A stretch of 64,000 nt of DNA from Hofstenia miamia (GCA_004352715.1 SCFE01000049.1:920962-984961); one strand, 5' to 3'; shown: positions 1-11,019, counted from the stretch's first letter. Made by a program: numbers and translations. Notes: generated by a model not told the origin, from the letters alone.

Positions 1-1
1 A

Positions 2-605
2 ACAGTACATTTTCAAAGGCTCAAACAAGCTATAAAAGTTATAGAGCATGTGATAATAGACAATAATAACGAATTCACATTAGTAGACAACGGTGTCGAT
101 GTATATGAAAAATATGATAATTTAACTAGTTTTTCAAAGGATGAATTTTCCGACAAGAAAAAGAGGAGGTCAGGATGGTGCTGAGGAGAGTCTGATTCCA
201 TGTGGGCGACACATTGCTCCACAACTCAGAGAGCAGATAGCATTTCCCACGACGCCCTCCCCATCTCGCCCCTACGTGGAGAGACATGTTTCCCCACGTG
301 CGTGAGAGGAGCTGGCCACCCCCACTTTAAAAACTTATGATAATTCGAGAGTACCTTTTAGTGCTTTACAACTTGTAAATACCCCCCATAAGAGCGACTT
401 GATAGCCCCTTCGACCTCTTCCACTGCCACTTCGACTGTGAGATCTCAGAAGACAGAAGAAAGAAGAAGAAAAATATCCAAAGTTGGTGATGAGACCCTT
501 CACCCTTACTACATTGCCACAAGAAAAGCTACAGCTTTATCCGTGATAATATATCAGATGAAACTAAAGATCAGCTCCTCCGTACATACAATGGACGCGA
601 CATGA
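2..605 (+). pseudogene. pol C-terminus (after integrase), copy A
   Basis: The frame starting at base 2 reads a basic, hydrophilic stretch beginning TVHFQRLKQAIKVI, like the end of Ty3-type integrases. Near 160-168 the open frame shifts by one, and a long stretch then stays open in frame 3 to the TGA at 603-605, broken once by a TGA at 303-305. That stop looks like a CGA (Arg) codon changed at a CpG. The tail is Ser/Thr/Arg-rich, with no domain I recognise. It ends in an ATGA overlap with the third ORF. Same frame and stop are seen in copy B. Confidence 0.6.
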
Positions 606-3512
606 ACTGCTCTATAGACGTTATTCCTTTTGTCATAGATGCCTCCCGTCGCCCCAAAATTAATACTATCATTGGTTACAACTCCAGAATGATGGAAAGT
701 TTGAGTCGTTTATATTGGCGCAGTTCACACCTTTTTCAATGATGACTTCAACATATACAACTTGTGACAATTTTTGAATAGTAGTAAAACAATTGATAGC
801 TTCGAGTGCGTGAATGTTGATTTTCAAAACCTCCTCTTTATTTACTTCTTACGCATAACTGAAATACAAACAGAGGATATAATGGAGCAGATTGAGATTG
901 CTTACTGCATCGCCAAAGTCGAGGGCATCTGTCTGATAATGATAGTTTGTGGCGAGTACGAGACTACCATACCCGAACCAATAGAGAACCTACATTTTCA
1001 TATGGAGAATTTCTTAATATTATCAAAAGATGATTATGCTCTGATCTCTTCACACTCCATGAGCCACCTTCCCATCACTAGGCTCATCTATACAGACTTA
1101 CTTTTGTGTCAGAGGGTACCATCCCACTGTCTAGCTGTCAACCAGAAATTGATTATTGATGTTTTGCTCCAATCACAGACCTTGGAAGTGATGGACCCTA
1201 ACACTCTGTCGCTAGTTACAGTAACTGACATGAGAGTAAGTTTCACATTCACTCAAAGCAGCCAACTATTAAACAAGATTCAAACTATTTGGTCTGATCT
1301 GAAGACAGACTTCAACCCTGAGTCTGATTGGCCCTGCCTAGATATATCGAGCCCATCGCAAAGTTACCACTCGTCAGTGGAAAGAACTCTTTGAGACATC
1401 AAAGTCTCCTACAACACCCAAGATAAAAATAATTTTAAGGAATGTCTCTTTGCAGAGAAAAATTTACCAGACATATATGCCAGAGGAGCCATTTGGATAC
1501 TCGTGATATACCTCACAAAGGAGCCCCACTTACAGATACCCATGTCACATGAAAAGAGGTCGTCCCTCACAAAGAAAACAATTCATGAGCTAGCTGTTTG
1601 CCCACTGACATGGAAAGTAAAGAATTGGCTGCAGTCCTCCCTCCTCTCCTGGCAAAACGAAGTGGCCTATGGACAAGTTTGAAAAATATTATGCCCGAGT
1701 GGTGGGGGCGAGCAGTGTTACTGGCAAGATGTCAATTATGTTAACTAGCAATCGACTTGGAATTTGTCCGTCAGACATTAATATTTTTTCCGACACAGTT
1801 AAAAAATACATGTGGGGTGCAACCACCAAAACTAAATTTGCTATCTTCAATTCAGATATTGCTCCCCTGAGTGCAAGACGATTTGTAGAGTGATTGCCTG
1901 GATCAACGCACAAATTTCTTGATCAAGTCATCAAGTTCAAAATCTATGGTAAAAAAGAAGCTCTGTTCAACATGCAGCAAATGAAGTATCCCTAATGCAG
2001 GTATGGTCAATTCATCGAGTCAGCCAGGCATGTCAATAAAGAAGGTAAGATTATTCCCATCACCATTTTCGACCAGGTGATGCAGATGCTGGAGCAATTT
2101 TTTCGAGAGGAGGAGTTACTAGCATTGTCGGCAGTACAAATGTCCCCCACATTCAGGACTTGATTGAAAAAGTAAATTTGGAAAAATTCAGAGGCAATGC
2201 AATCTCTCCTAAGCCGACACTGCAATGGTCCATAACCAAAGATGAACATATTCTAATGGTCGAGCATGATCCTAGCAAATTTCTCAATGACCTTACTGTG
2301 CAGCAGAGAGTTTTGGTTGACAGCCGTGATAAAGACGTCCTTTCATTGATGAAGTGGTGCCTTATGGAGATGTTCACCAAGGAGGAGTTGGTCATTCTAC
2401 AATCCCCGGGGCGACATGTTGCTCTGGACGTAGAATGCACCACTTCCTGCGTATGAATCTCCACGCAACAGATCAAATGCCTACAACAAAAGGGACTCTG
2501 AGGAAAGTTCTGGGATACTATCAAGGATGGCCACATAAATTATCCAGTAATGATAGGGACCACTACTTTAGCCTCCCCTGCAAAGTTCAGTGAGATGGGA
2601 AAGAAGATAAAAACTTCAAACCTTTTGTGTATCCCACCACCTACGATTGAAACCCTGTTGATCCAGCCCAAATGGAAAGTAGGAAAGCCCAAAAAGAAGG
2701 TTGCTGTTCATTTATCTGATCAAATTAACTTTGTAAACAGTAAACAAGAAGTGATCAAAGCTAGTAGAACAGGCGAGTACAAAGTTGTCCGAGAGAAACT
2801 CATAGCAGGAGGAAACTCTGAACGTGTATTCATTGATGGCAAGCTCACCATAACGGATATTTTTACATGTGGATTACCAATCCATATGCAATTGCAAGTG
2901 ATCCAGGAAATACTCGCCACACTGCAGCCTCATGTGCTTATCCTCTTCCAAGTGGCTGGCGATTTAATGTGGGTGAACAATGTTGAAACCATTACTTAGT
3001 ACTACGATGTCACAAAGCGGATTGAAATCATTACAATGATAAGAGCCAACGTATCTGACCCAGAGGAGATGACACTTAGTCAAGTCCAAGAATACTGCTC
3101 ACTGTTTATTGATCATGCGACTACCATGGGGTCCCTGAGACAAGTATTTATACATTTCTACCCCAATACCGAGATTAGTGCAGAAGATGCTCATACGTCT
3201 GACACTGACGCAATGATGATGCTAATGATCACCCTCAAGGGTCTTCGGCTTTACAAATGGTTTTACAATACATTTACGAGGCGGTTGAATAACCTTAGGA
3301 GGAATTGTCCCGTCAGCAACTGAATGCTAACTATCAAATTTCTGCGACTGAGGGATGAGGTAGTAACTCAATGAGAAGTACTTATGCAGATCAACCAAGA
3401 GGCACACTATGCGGAAAACCAAACATGGGATGGTGAACTAGCTATAAAGATGATAGTGGCCACTCAAAACATCGTGTCTGGGCCAGCCCTTCAACTGCTA
3501 TCTGAAAATTAA
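602..3512 (+). pseudogene. unrecognised third ORF of the retroelement, copy A
   Basis: This is the broken counterpart of the 970-codon ORF in copy B. It starts at the ATG that overlaps the pol stop and ends at TAA 3510-3512, just before the polypurine tract. Visible lesions relative to copy B include a 5-bp deletion after 723, a TGA at 765-767 shared with copy B, TGA at 1393-1395 (CAA in B), an 11-bp deletion near 1632, TGA at 1891-1893 (CGA in B), and TAG at 2997-2999 (TGG in B). No signal peptide, transmembrane segment or fusion peptide is visible, so I do not call it Env. Function unknown. Confidence 0.7.
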
Positions 3513-3519
3513 TTTGCGT

Positions 3520-3527
3520 AAGGGGGG
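3520..3527 (+). other. polypurine tract, copy A
   Basis: AAGGGGGG lies directly before the LTR start TGTAGAG, where a plus-strand primer is expected in LTR retroelements. The same run precedes the second LTR. Confidence 0.75.
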
Positions 3528-3529
3528 CA

Positions 3530-3896
3530 TGTAGAGTTGCTCAGGGACTTTTGTTGATTTTATTCTTTAATATTTATTCTGTATTTCTACGTCACTATGG
3601 CGTCAGTATTTATTTTTGATCTCAGGTTGCTATTGCTAATTTGATGTCCCCTTGATGGTGCTTATTATTGCTCAAATTGAATTTTGCAAGGGAAAAGAAA
3701 TTGATCATGTTAAACTACATTGACATCTGATTATTGTAAACAAAGGCAGGTAATAGTTAAACATTTGTATAAAACCTGAGAGAACTGTAGCAATAGCTTA
3801 ATAGATTTTATCTACTCTCAACTGCCGTCTTTACCATTGTATTTTCTATTTATTTATTATCTTTATGAAACTTATTGCTTAAGATCTGCGACAATT
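3530..3896 (+). repeat. LTR (5' portion), between copies A and B
   Basis: The LTR begins TGTAGAG right after the polypurine tract and aligns with 11020-11375 at roughly 94% identity by eye. It is AT-rich, with a TATA box at 3768-3774. The right end lies in the N gap, so the terminal CA and the primer-binding site cannot be seen. It could be the 3' LTR of copy A, the 5' LTR of copy B, or one LTR shared by both. Confidence 0.8.
3768..3774 (+). promoter_or_regulatory. TATA box in LTR
   Basis: TATAAAA sits 239 bp into the LTR in the conserved context TTTGTATAAAACCTGAGAG, also present in the second LTR. This is a plausible core promoter for the element. Confidence 0.55.
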
Positions 3897-4896
3897 NNNN
3901 NNNNNNNNNNNNNNNNNNNNNNNNNNNNNNNNNNNNNNNNNNNNNNNNNNNNNNNNNNNNNNNNNNNNNNNNNNNNNNNNNNNNNNNNNNNNNNNNNNNN
4001 NNNNNNNNNNNNNNNNNNNNNNNNNNNNNNNNNNNNNNNNNNNNNNNNNNNNNNNNNNNNNNNNNNNNNNNNNNNNNNNNNNNNNNNNNNNNNNNNNNNN
4101 NNNNNNNNNNNNNNNNNNNNNNNNNNNNNNNNNNNNNNNNNNNNNNNNNNNNNNNNNNNNNNNNNNNNNNNNNNNNNNNNNNNNNNNNNNNNNNNNNNNN
4201 NNNNNNNNNNNNNNNNNNNNNNNNNNNNNNNNNNNNNNNNNNNNNNNNNNNNNNNNNNNNNNNNNNNNNNNNNNNNNNNNNNNNNNNNNNNNNNNNNNNN
4301 NNNNNNNNNNNNNNNNNNNNNNNNNNNNNNNNNNNNNNNNNNNNNNNNNNNNNNNNNNNNNNNNNNNNNNNNNNNNNNNNNNNNNNNNNNNNNNNNNNNN
4401 NNNNNNNNNNNNNNNNNNNNNNNNNNNNNNNNNNNNNNNNNNNNNNNNNNNNNNNNNNNNNNNNNNNNNNNNNNNNNNNNNNNNNNNNNNNNNNNNNNNN
4501 NNNNNNNNNNNNNNNNNNNNNNNNNNNNNNNNNNNNNNNNNNNNNNNNNNNNNNNNNNNNNNNNNNNNNNNNNNNNNNNNNNNNNNNNNNNNNNNNNNNN
4601 NNNNNNNNNNNNNNNNNNNNNNNNNNNNNNNNNNNNNNNNNNNNNNNNNNNNNNNNNNNNNNNNNNNNNNNNNNNNNNNNNNNNNNNNNNNNNNNNNNNN
4701 NNNNNNNNNNNNNNNNNNNNNNNNNNNNNNNNNNNNNNNNNNNNNNNNNNNNNNNNNNNNNNNNNNNNNNNNNNNNNNNNNNNNNNNNNNNNNNNNNNNN
4801 NNNNNNNNNNNNNNNNNNNNNNNNNNNNNNNNNNNNNNNNNNNNNNNNNNNNNNNNNNNNNNNNNNNNNNNNNNNNNNNNNNNNNNNNNNNNNNNN
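3897..4896. other. assembly gap, 1000 N
   Basis: Exactly 1000 N. By context it hides the LTR end, the primer-binding site and most of gag. Confidence 0.99.
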
Positions 4897-5022
4897 GTGC
4901 AGCTTATTGCCGACGGAGAAGGTTTCATTATCAAAGAGCAGCAAACTACCGAGTCATTGTGTGTTGACAATTTCGTCGACTTGGAGCCCAACCACCCAAC
5001 TACATCTTTGGATTTAAATTAA
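4897..5022 (+). CDS. C-terminus of Gag, copy B
   Basis: An open frame enters from the gap and ends at TAA 5020-5022. The 41 visible codons are acidic and polar, with no zinc knuckle in the visible part. I call it Gag because pol continues in the -1 frame through a slippery heptamer placed directly before this stop, the usual gag-pol arrangement of gypsy-type elements. The assignment rests on position; the body of Gag is in the gap. Confidence 0.6.
   Translation: MQLIADGEGFIIKEQQTTESLCVDNFVDLEPNHPTTSLDLN
5013..5019 (+). promoter_or_regulatory. -1 ribosomal frameshift site (T TTA AAT)
   Basis: In the gag frame the codons read GAT TTA AAT TAA, so T-TTA-AAT is an XXXYYYZ slippery heptamer directly followed by the gag stop. 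After a -1 slip the frame continues into the protease ORF without interruption. Five bases downstream a short GGAG/CTCC stem (5025-5038) could form. The heptamer class is known to promote -1 slippage; activity here is inferred. Confidence 0.65.
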
Positions 5023-5990
5023 TTGGAGTGCCGCCTCCCATAAAATGTGCACAAAATATCTTAGTAATCACTCAGTTAATAAGGAAGAATTTAATACCCG
5101 TCGAGATGAATGGCAATATTTTTAACGCCACAGTGGATACTGGAGCCACAGCCTCCATAATCAGTGATGAGTGCTGTAAAGAGTTATGTTTAAATCGAGA
5201 TTCTTTGGATCCCTCTGGTGCGAAGCTTATCGACGCTTCTGTAAACCCTCATTCTCTAAAAGTGAAGTTAAAGGATGCTTCGATAAAAATTCATACAGAG
5301 CCCTTTGAAGTAGACCTTTTGGTAATTGACACGTCAAATCATCGCCTCCCGTATGATCTCATCCTGGGAAATGATTTTCTGGAACAAAACTCTTGTGTGA
5401 TCAACTTCAAAAATAACATGATTTCTATTAAAGACCAGGAAGCAATGCAATTGGCTACTATCCCTGAGAAGGAAGTCATCTTTAATCTGGACGAACCCAT
5501 ATCCATCGAACCCAAGCATTGGACTCAAGTTGCCATATCTTCTGATGATAGTATTGATAGGGACATAATGATTTCAGGGCAGAGAGGCAGATACGTGCGT
5601 GGAATCTCTTTTTTGCCAGACTTATGTAGAGTGACAAAAGGAAAAACATATGTTACTGTTCTAAATGGAGCAACTTCTCCTGTCAAGATTGGAGTTTCTC
5701 AATTGCAGTTAGTAGGAGTGCCAGTCAGAGTCGAAAACATCCCTGTCACCTGTCTACTGATATGTACTGCCGTTCACGATCTGGGAGATCCCATAAGTCC
5801 AATTAAAGTACCAACAGTCACCGAGAATTCTCATCCACACCTTGACCAGAGAGAGAGAAAGTCATTGGTCTCTTTACTTCATAGTAAGCATGATGTGTTC
5901 AATTATGGTACAATCAGCATTGGCCAAGCATTAGGTGAGCAGCATGTAATTGAATTGAAGCACGATTGACCAATTAGGTTACCAGTACGC
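5013..5990 (+). pseudogene. pol: aspartic protease and start of reverse transcriptase
   Basis: The retropepsin-type protease shows VDTGATASII (catalytic Asp at 5136-5138) and LILGNDFL at 5358-5381, the two hallmark motifs, about 75 residues apart. It would cut the Gag-Pol polyprotein. A linker of about 150 residues follows, then the start of RT (PIRLPVR) just before the N gap. One stop, TGA at 5967-5969, interrupts the protein and probably derives from CGA. No protease residue is lost in the motifs seen. The RT catalytic core is not visible. Confidence 0.85.
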
Positions 5991-6391
5991 NNNNNNNNNN
6001 NNNNNNNNNNNNNNNNNNNNNNNNNNNNNNNNNNNNNNNNNNNNNNNNNNNNNNNNNNNNNNNNNNNNNNNNNNNNNNNNNNNNNNNNNNNNNNNNNNNN
6101 NNNNNNNNNNNNNNNNNNNNNNNNNNNNNNNNNNNNNNNNNNNNNNNNNNNNNNNNNNNNNNNNNNNNNNNNNNNNNNNNNNNNNNNNNNNNNNNNNNNN
6201 NNNNNNNNNNNNNNNNNNNNNNNNNNNNNNNNNNNNNNNNNNNNNNNNNNNNNNNNNNNNNNNNNNNNNNNNNNNNNNNNNNNNNNNNNNNNNNNNNNNN
6301 NNNNNNNNNNNNNNNNNNNNNNNNNNNNNNNNNNNNNNNNNNNNNNNNNNNNNNNNNNNNNNNNNNNNNNNNNNNNNNNNNNNNNNNNNNN
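5991..6391. other. assembly gap, 401 N
   Basis: The gap falls where RT and RNase H should be. The domain pair normally needs well over 1 kb, so this gap is either undersized or covers a deletion. Confidence 0.95.
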
Positions 6392-7521
6392 GAAAACCCA
6401 TCCTTACCATCCTCATGAGAGAGGAAATTTCTGAAGAGGAAATAGTTCGCCATCAACACCATGATTGGATATTGGACCAAATAATGAAAAGAATGAAGGA
6501 TCCGTACTTCCCCACGTCTCCAGAAGTGAATTGTTATTTCCATCGTTACAACTGGCACATGAATGAAAATGGTCTATTGTATGTGAAGAGTAAACATAAC
6601 AATCGACTTGCTATCCCTGAGTATTTCAAAAGGGATCTAGTACGTAGAGTTCATGAAAGAGGCCACCTAGGCATCCTCCAAACTGAGAAAACTTTTAACT
6701 CCAGATCTGTCACCACTGGAATACGAGCTACCATAACAGACGTCATAGACAAATGCAAAAAATGTTTACTCAACAACATTCATCACTTTCCTCAACAAAG
6801 AGCCAAAATGGAATTGTGGTCTGCAGAAAGCCCTAATGAGTTAGTTCATTCATGTTGATCTCAAACAACTATCAAAAGATGACGAGGGTTTTCAGTATCT
6901 ACTCGTGATGGTAGATCACTTCACCAAGTTCATCCGCATAATCCCTTTGAACAGCACAACTGCAGAAAAAGTTGACGAAAAAATAATTAAGGAATGGATC
7001 TTAAAGTATGGACCCATGCGCAAATTTGTTTCTGATAGAGGTCCTCAATTTGAAAGTAATCTTTTACATGCTTTGATGAAAGAACTCAAAGTGGTTAACG
7101 AATTGACCACCACTTACCATCACCAAGCAAACGGATTGGTGGAATGGTTAAACTGAACCCTTATAAAATTGATTCAGGTGGCATTGTCCCGAGCTGCAGG
7201 AAAACAATGGAGGCGAATTGTAGAATGTGTTGAATATTTTTACAATACATCAGTTCACACAACCACTAGCGTGAGCCCTTTCAAAGCCATGTTTAGTCGT
7301 GAGGCTGCTATGTCCTTGGCGATGATGTTCCCAAAGTATGCTGACAACAGTGTAGAAAGCTATGTGAACAGACTACTTAATGAGATGCAACAAATTCACC
7401 TGAAAATCTGTCATAATACGAATCAGTCTAGTATAAGACAAAAGAACAAAAGAAAACCTTTAACAAAAAGATGTATGGTGAACCACATAAATGTGGAGAC
7501 AGACTCTTCGCTTATCTGCCC
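6392..7521 (+). pseudogene. pol: Ty3/gypsy integrase
   Basis: The N-terminal zinc domain is canonical, HX3HX29CX2C (HERGH at 6649-6663, CKKC near 6754-6765). The catalytic core has Asp in HVDLKQL (6857-6859), Asp in SDRGPQF, and Glu in NGLVEW, the last two separated by exactly 35 residues (DD35E). A C-terminal GDRLFAYLP segment before the gap matches the GD-V region after the core of Ty3 integrases. Lesions: a frame change near 6845, TGA at 7154-7156 (the usual Arg of an LNRTL-like motif, CGA to TGA), and another frame change between about 7400 and 7440. The enzyme inserts element cDNA into the host genome. Confidence 0.93.
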
Positions 7522-7892
7522 NNNNNNNNNNNNNNNNNNNNNNNNNNNNNNNNNNNNNNNNNNNNNNNNNNNNNNNNNNNNNNNNNNNNNNNNNNNNNNN
7601 NNNNNNNNNNNNNNNNNNNNNNNNNNNNNNNNNNNNNNNNNNNNNNNNNNNNNNNNNNNNNNNNNNNNNNNNNNNNNNNNNNNNNNNNNNNNNNNNNNNN
7701 NNNNNNNNNNNNNNNNNNNNNNNNNNNNNNNNNNNNNNNNNNNNNNNNNNNNNNNNNNNNNNNNNNNNNNNNNNNNNNNNNNNNNNNNNNNNNNNNNNNN
7801 NNNNNNNNNNNNNNNNNNNNNNNNNNNNNNNNNNNNNNNNNNNNNNNNNNNNNNNNNNNNNNNNNNNNNNNNNNNNNNNNNNNNNNNNNNNN
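7522..7892. other. assembly gap, 371 N
   Basis: It separates the integrase from the pol tail in copy B. The equivalent stretch of copy A may be seen at about 1-412. Confidence 0.95.
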
Positions 7893-8085
7893 GACCTCTT
7901 CCACTGCCACTTCGACTGTGAGATCTCAGAAGACAGAAGAAAGAAGAAGAAAAATATCCAAAGTTGGTGATGAGACACTTCACCCTTACTACATTGCCAC
8001 AAGAAAAGCTACAGCTTTATCCGTGATAATATATCAGATGAAACCAAAGATCAGCTCCTCCGTACATACAATGGACGCGACATGA
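7893..8085 (+). pseudogene. pol C-terminus, copy B
   Basis: It enters from the gap and is almost identical to 413-605, ending in the same TGA (8083-8085) that overlaps the ATG of the third ORF. It is a basic, low-complexity tail without a recognised domain. A second frame, that of the third ORF, is also open over the last 115 bases in both copies, so the exact start of that ORF is uncertain. Confidence 0.5.
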
Positions 8086-11002
8086 ACTGCTCTATAGACG
8101 TTATTCCTTTTGTCATAGATGCCTCCCGTCGCCCCAAAATTAATACTATCATTGGTTACGATTCCAGAATGATGGAAAGTTTGAGTTGTTTGTATTGGCG
8201 CAGCACTGTTCACACCTTTTTCAATGATGACTTCAACATATACAACTTGTGACAATTTTTGAATAGTAGTAAAACAATTGATAGCTTCGAGTGCGTGAAT
8301 GTTGATTTTCAAAACCTCCTCTTTATTTACTTCTTACACATAACTGAAATACAAACAGAGGATATAATGGAGCAGATTGAGATTGCTTACTGCATCGCCA
8401 AAGTCGAGGGCATCTGTCTGATAATGATAGTTTGTGGCGAGTACGAGACTACCATACCCGAACCAATAGAGAACCTACATTTTCATATGGAGAATTTCTT
8501 AATATTATCAAAAGATGATTATGCTCCTATCTCTTCACACTCAATGAGCCACCTTCCCATCACTAGGCTCATCAATACAGACTTACTTTTGTGTCAAAGG
8601 GTACCATCCCACCGTCTTGCCGTTGATCAGAAGTTGATTATTGATGTTCTGCTCCATTCGCAGACCTTGGAAGTTACTGACCCCAACACTCCTTCACTAG
8701 TTACTGTAACTGATATGAGAGTTAGTTTTGCCTTTGCCCAAAGCAGCCAACTATTAAACAAGATTCAAACTATTTGGTCTGATCTAAAGGCAGACTTCAA
8801 CCCTGAGTCTGATTGGCCCTCCTAGATATATCCAGTCCATCACAGAGTTACCACTCGTCAGTGGAAAGAACTCTTCAAGACATCAAAGTCTCCTATAACA
8901 CCCAAGACAAGAAAAATTTTAAGGAACGTCTCTTTGCAGAGAAGAATCTACCAGACATATATGCCAGAGGAGCCATTTGGATACTTGCGATATACCTTAC
9001 AAAGGAGCCCCACTTACAAATACCCATGTCACATGAAAAGAGGTCGTCCCTCACAAAAACAACGATTCATGAGTTAGCCGTTTGCCCACTGACATGGAAA
9101 GTAAAGAACTGGCTGCTGTATAAGTGTAGTCCTCCCTCCTCTCCTGGAAAAACGAAGCAGCTGATGGACAAGTTTGAAAAATATTATGCCCGACTGGTGG
9201 GGGTGAGCAGTGTTACTGGCAAGATGTTGATTATGTTAACTAGCAATCGACTTGGAATTTGTCCATTTGACATTAATATTTTTTCTGATATGGTTAAAAA
9301 ATACATGTGGGGTGCCACTGCCGAAACAAAATTCGCTATATTTCATTCAGATAATGCTCCTCTGAGTACGAGATGATTTGTAGAGCGATTGCCTGGATCA
9401 ACACACCAATTTCTTGATCAAGTCACTAAGTTCGACATCTACAGTAAAAATGAAGCTCTGTTCAACATACAGCAAATGAAGTATCCTGAATGTGGGTATG
9501 GTCAATTCACCGAGTCAGCCAGGCATGTCAATATAGAAGGTAAGATTATTCCCATCACCATTTTTGACCAGGTGATGCAGACACTGGAGCAATTTTTTCG
9601 AGAGGAGGAGCTACTAGCATCTTTGGAGGTACAAATGTCTCCCCACATTCAGGACTTGCTTGAAAAAGTAAACTTGGAGAAATTCGGAGGTACTGCAATC
9701 TCTCCTAAACCGACGCCACAATGGTCCGTAACAGAAGATGAACGCATTCTAATGGTTGAGCATGATCCTAGTGAGTTTCTCGATGACCTTACTGTGCAGC
9801 AGAGAGTTCTGGTCGACAGCCGCGATAAAGACGTCCTCTCTTTGATGAAGTGGTGCCTTAAAGAGATGTTCACCAAGGAGGAGTTAGTCATTCTACAATC
9901 CCCTGGGCGACACATTGCTCTGGACGTAGAATGTACTACTTCCCGCATACGAATCCCCATGCAACAGATCAAGCGCCTACTACAAAAGGGACTCTGAGAA
10001 AGTTCTGGGATACTATCAAGGATGCCCACATAAATTATCCAGTAACGATAGGTACCGCCACTTTAGCCTCCCCTGCAAAGTTCAGTGAGATGGAAAAGAA
10101 GATCAAAACTTTGAATCTTTTATGTATCCCACTGCCTATGATCGAAACACTGTTGATCCAGCCAAAATGGAAAGTAAGAAAGCCCAAAAAGGTTGCTGCG
10201 CATTTATCCAATCGAATTAATTTCATAAACAGCAGACCAGAGGTGATCAAAGCTAGTAGAACGGGCAAGTATAAAGTTGTGCGAGAGAAACTCATAGCAG
10301 GAGGAAATTCCGAGTGTGTATTCATTGACGGCAAGCTCACCATAATGGATATTTTTACCCGTGGATTACCCATCCATATGCAATTACAAGTGATCCAGGA
10401 AAGACTTGACACACAGCCTCATGTCCTTATCCTCTTCCAAGTGGCTGGCGATTTAATGTGGATAAACAATGTTGAAACCGTTACTTGGTAATACGATGTT
10501 ATGAAGAGAATTGAGATCATTAAAAATGATAAGAGCCAACATATCCGACCCGGAGGAGATGACACTTAGTCAACTCCAAGAATACTGCTCACTATTTATC
10601 TATCATGCGACTACCATGGGGTCCCCGAGACAAGTATTTATACATTTTTACACCAACACAGAGATTAGTGCGGAAGATGCTCATACATCTGACACCAACG
10701 CAATGATGACATTGATGATCACCCTCAAGGGTCTCCGGCTTTACGAGCAGTTTTACGATACATTTACCAGGCGGTTGAATAACCTTAGGAGAAATTGTCC
10801 CGTCAGCAATCGAATGCCAACCATCAAATTTCTGTGGCTGAAGGACGAGGTAGTAACTCAAAGAGAAGTACTTATGCAGATCACTCGAGGTGCACACTAT
10901 GCGGAAGTCCAAACATGGGATGGTGAACTTGTTACAAAGATGATAGTGGCCACGCAAAACATCGTGTCTGGGCCAGCCCTTCAACTGCTATCCGAAAATT
11001 AA
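8082..11002 (+). pseudogene. unrecognised third ORF of the retroelement, copy B
   Basis: This is a region of about 970 codons between integrase and polypurine tract. It reads as one protein once these lesions are allowed for: TGA 8250-8252 (shared with A), 1-bp loss near 8818, TGA 9374-9376 (CGA in A), 1-bp loss near 9996, TAA 10489-10491 and 1-bp gain near 10527. Copies A and B differ mostly at third codon positions: in 1108-1260 versus 8589-8741 I count about 15 silent and 7 replacement codon differences. No transmembrane helix, signal peptide or zinc motif stands out. The position suits an env-like or accessory gene, but I do not recognise the family. The last third alternates hydrophobic strands and helices (for example PHVLILFQVAGDLMW), weakly recalling SGNH hydrolases; that is speculation. 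Confidence 0.7.
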
Positions 11003-11009
11003 TTTGAGC

Positions 11010-11017
11010 AAGGGGGG
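11010..11017 (+). other. polypurine tract, copy B
   Basis: AAGGGGGG lies two bases before the LTR start, as in copy A. Confidence 0.75.
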
Positions 11018-11019
11018 CG

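Larger units (their letters stand above)
1..3896 (+). mobile_element. Ty3/gypsy-like retroelement, copy A (3' part)
   Basis: This is the 3' part of an LTR retroelement: the end of pol, a long third ORF, a polypurine tract and the start of an LTR. It is recognised because positions 413-3896 align along their whole length with 7893-11375, where the same sequence follows a clear Ty3-type integrase. The 5' part lies outside the window. Both copies carry different stops and indels, so the copy is dead. Its LTR runs into an N gap. Confidence 0.85.

Noticed and set aside
774-3512. Calling the third ORF an envelope gene
   Set aside because: Position alone suggests env, but I see no signal peptide, membrane helix, furin site or Cys pattern. 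I left the function open.
3837-5017. Long open frames spanning 3837-5017
   Set aside because: They consist almost entirely of N translated as X and carry no information.
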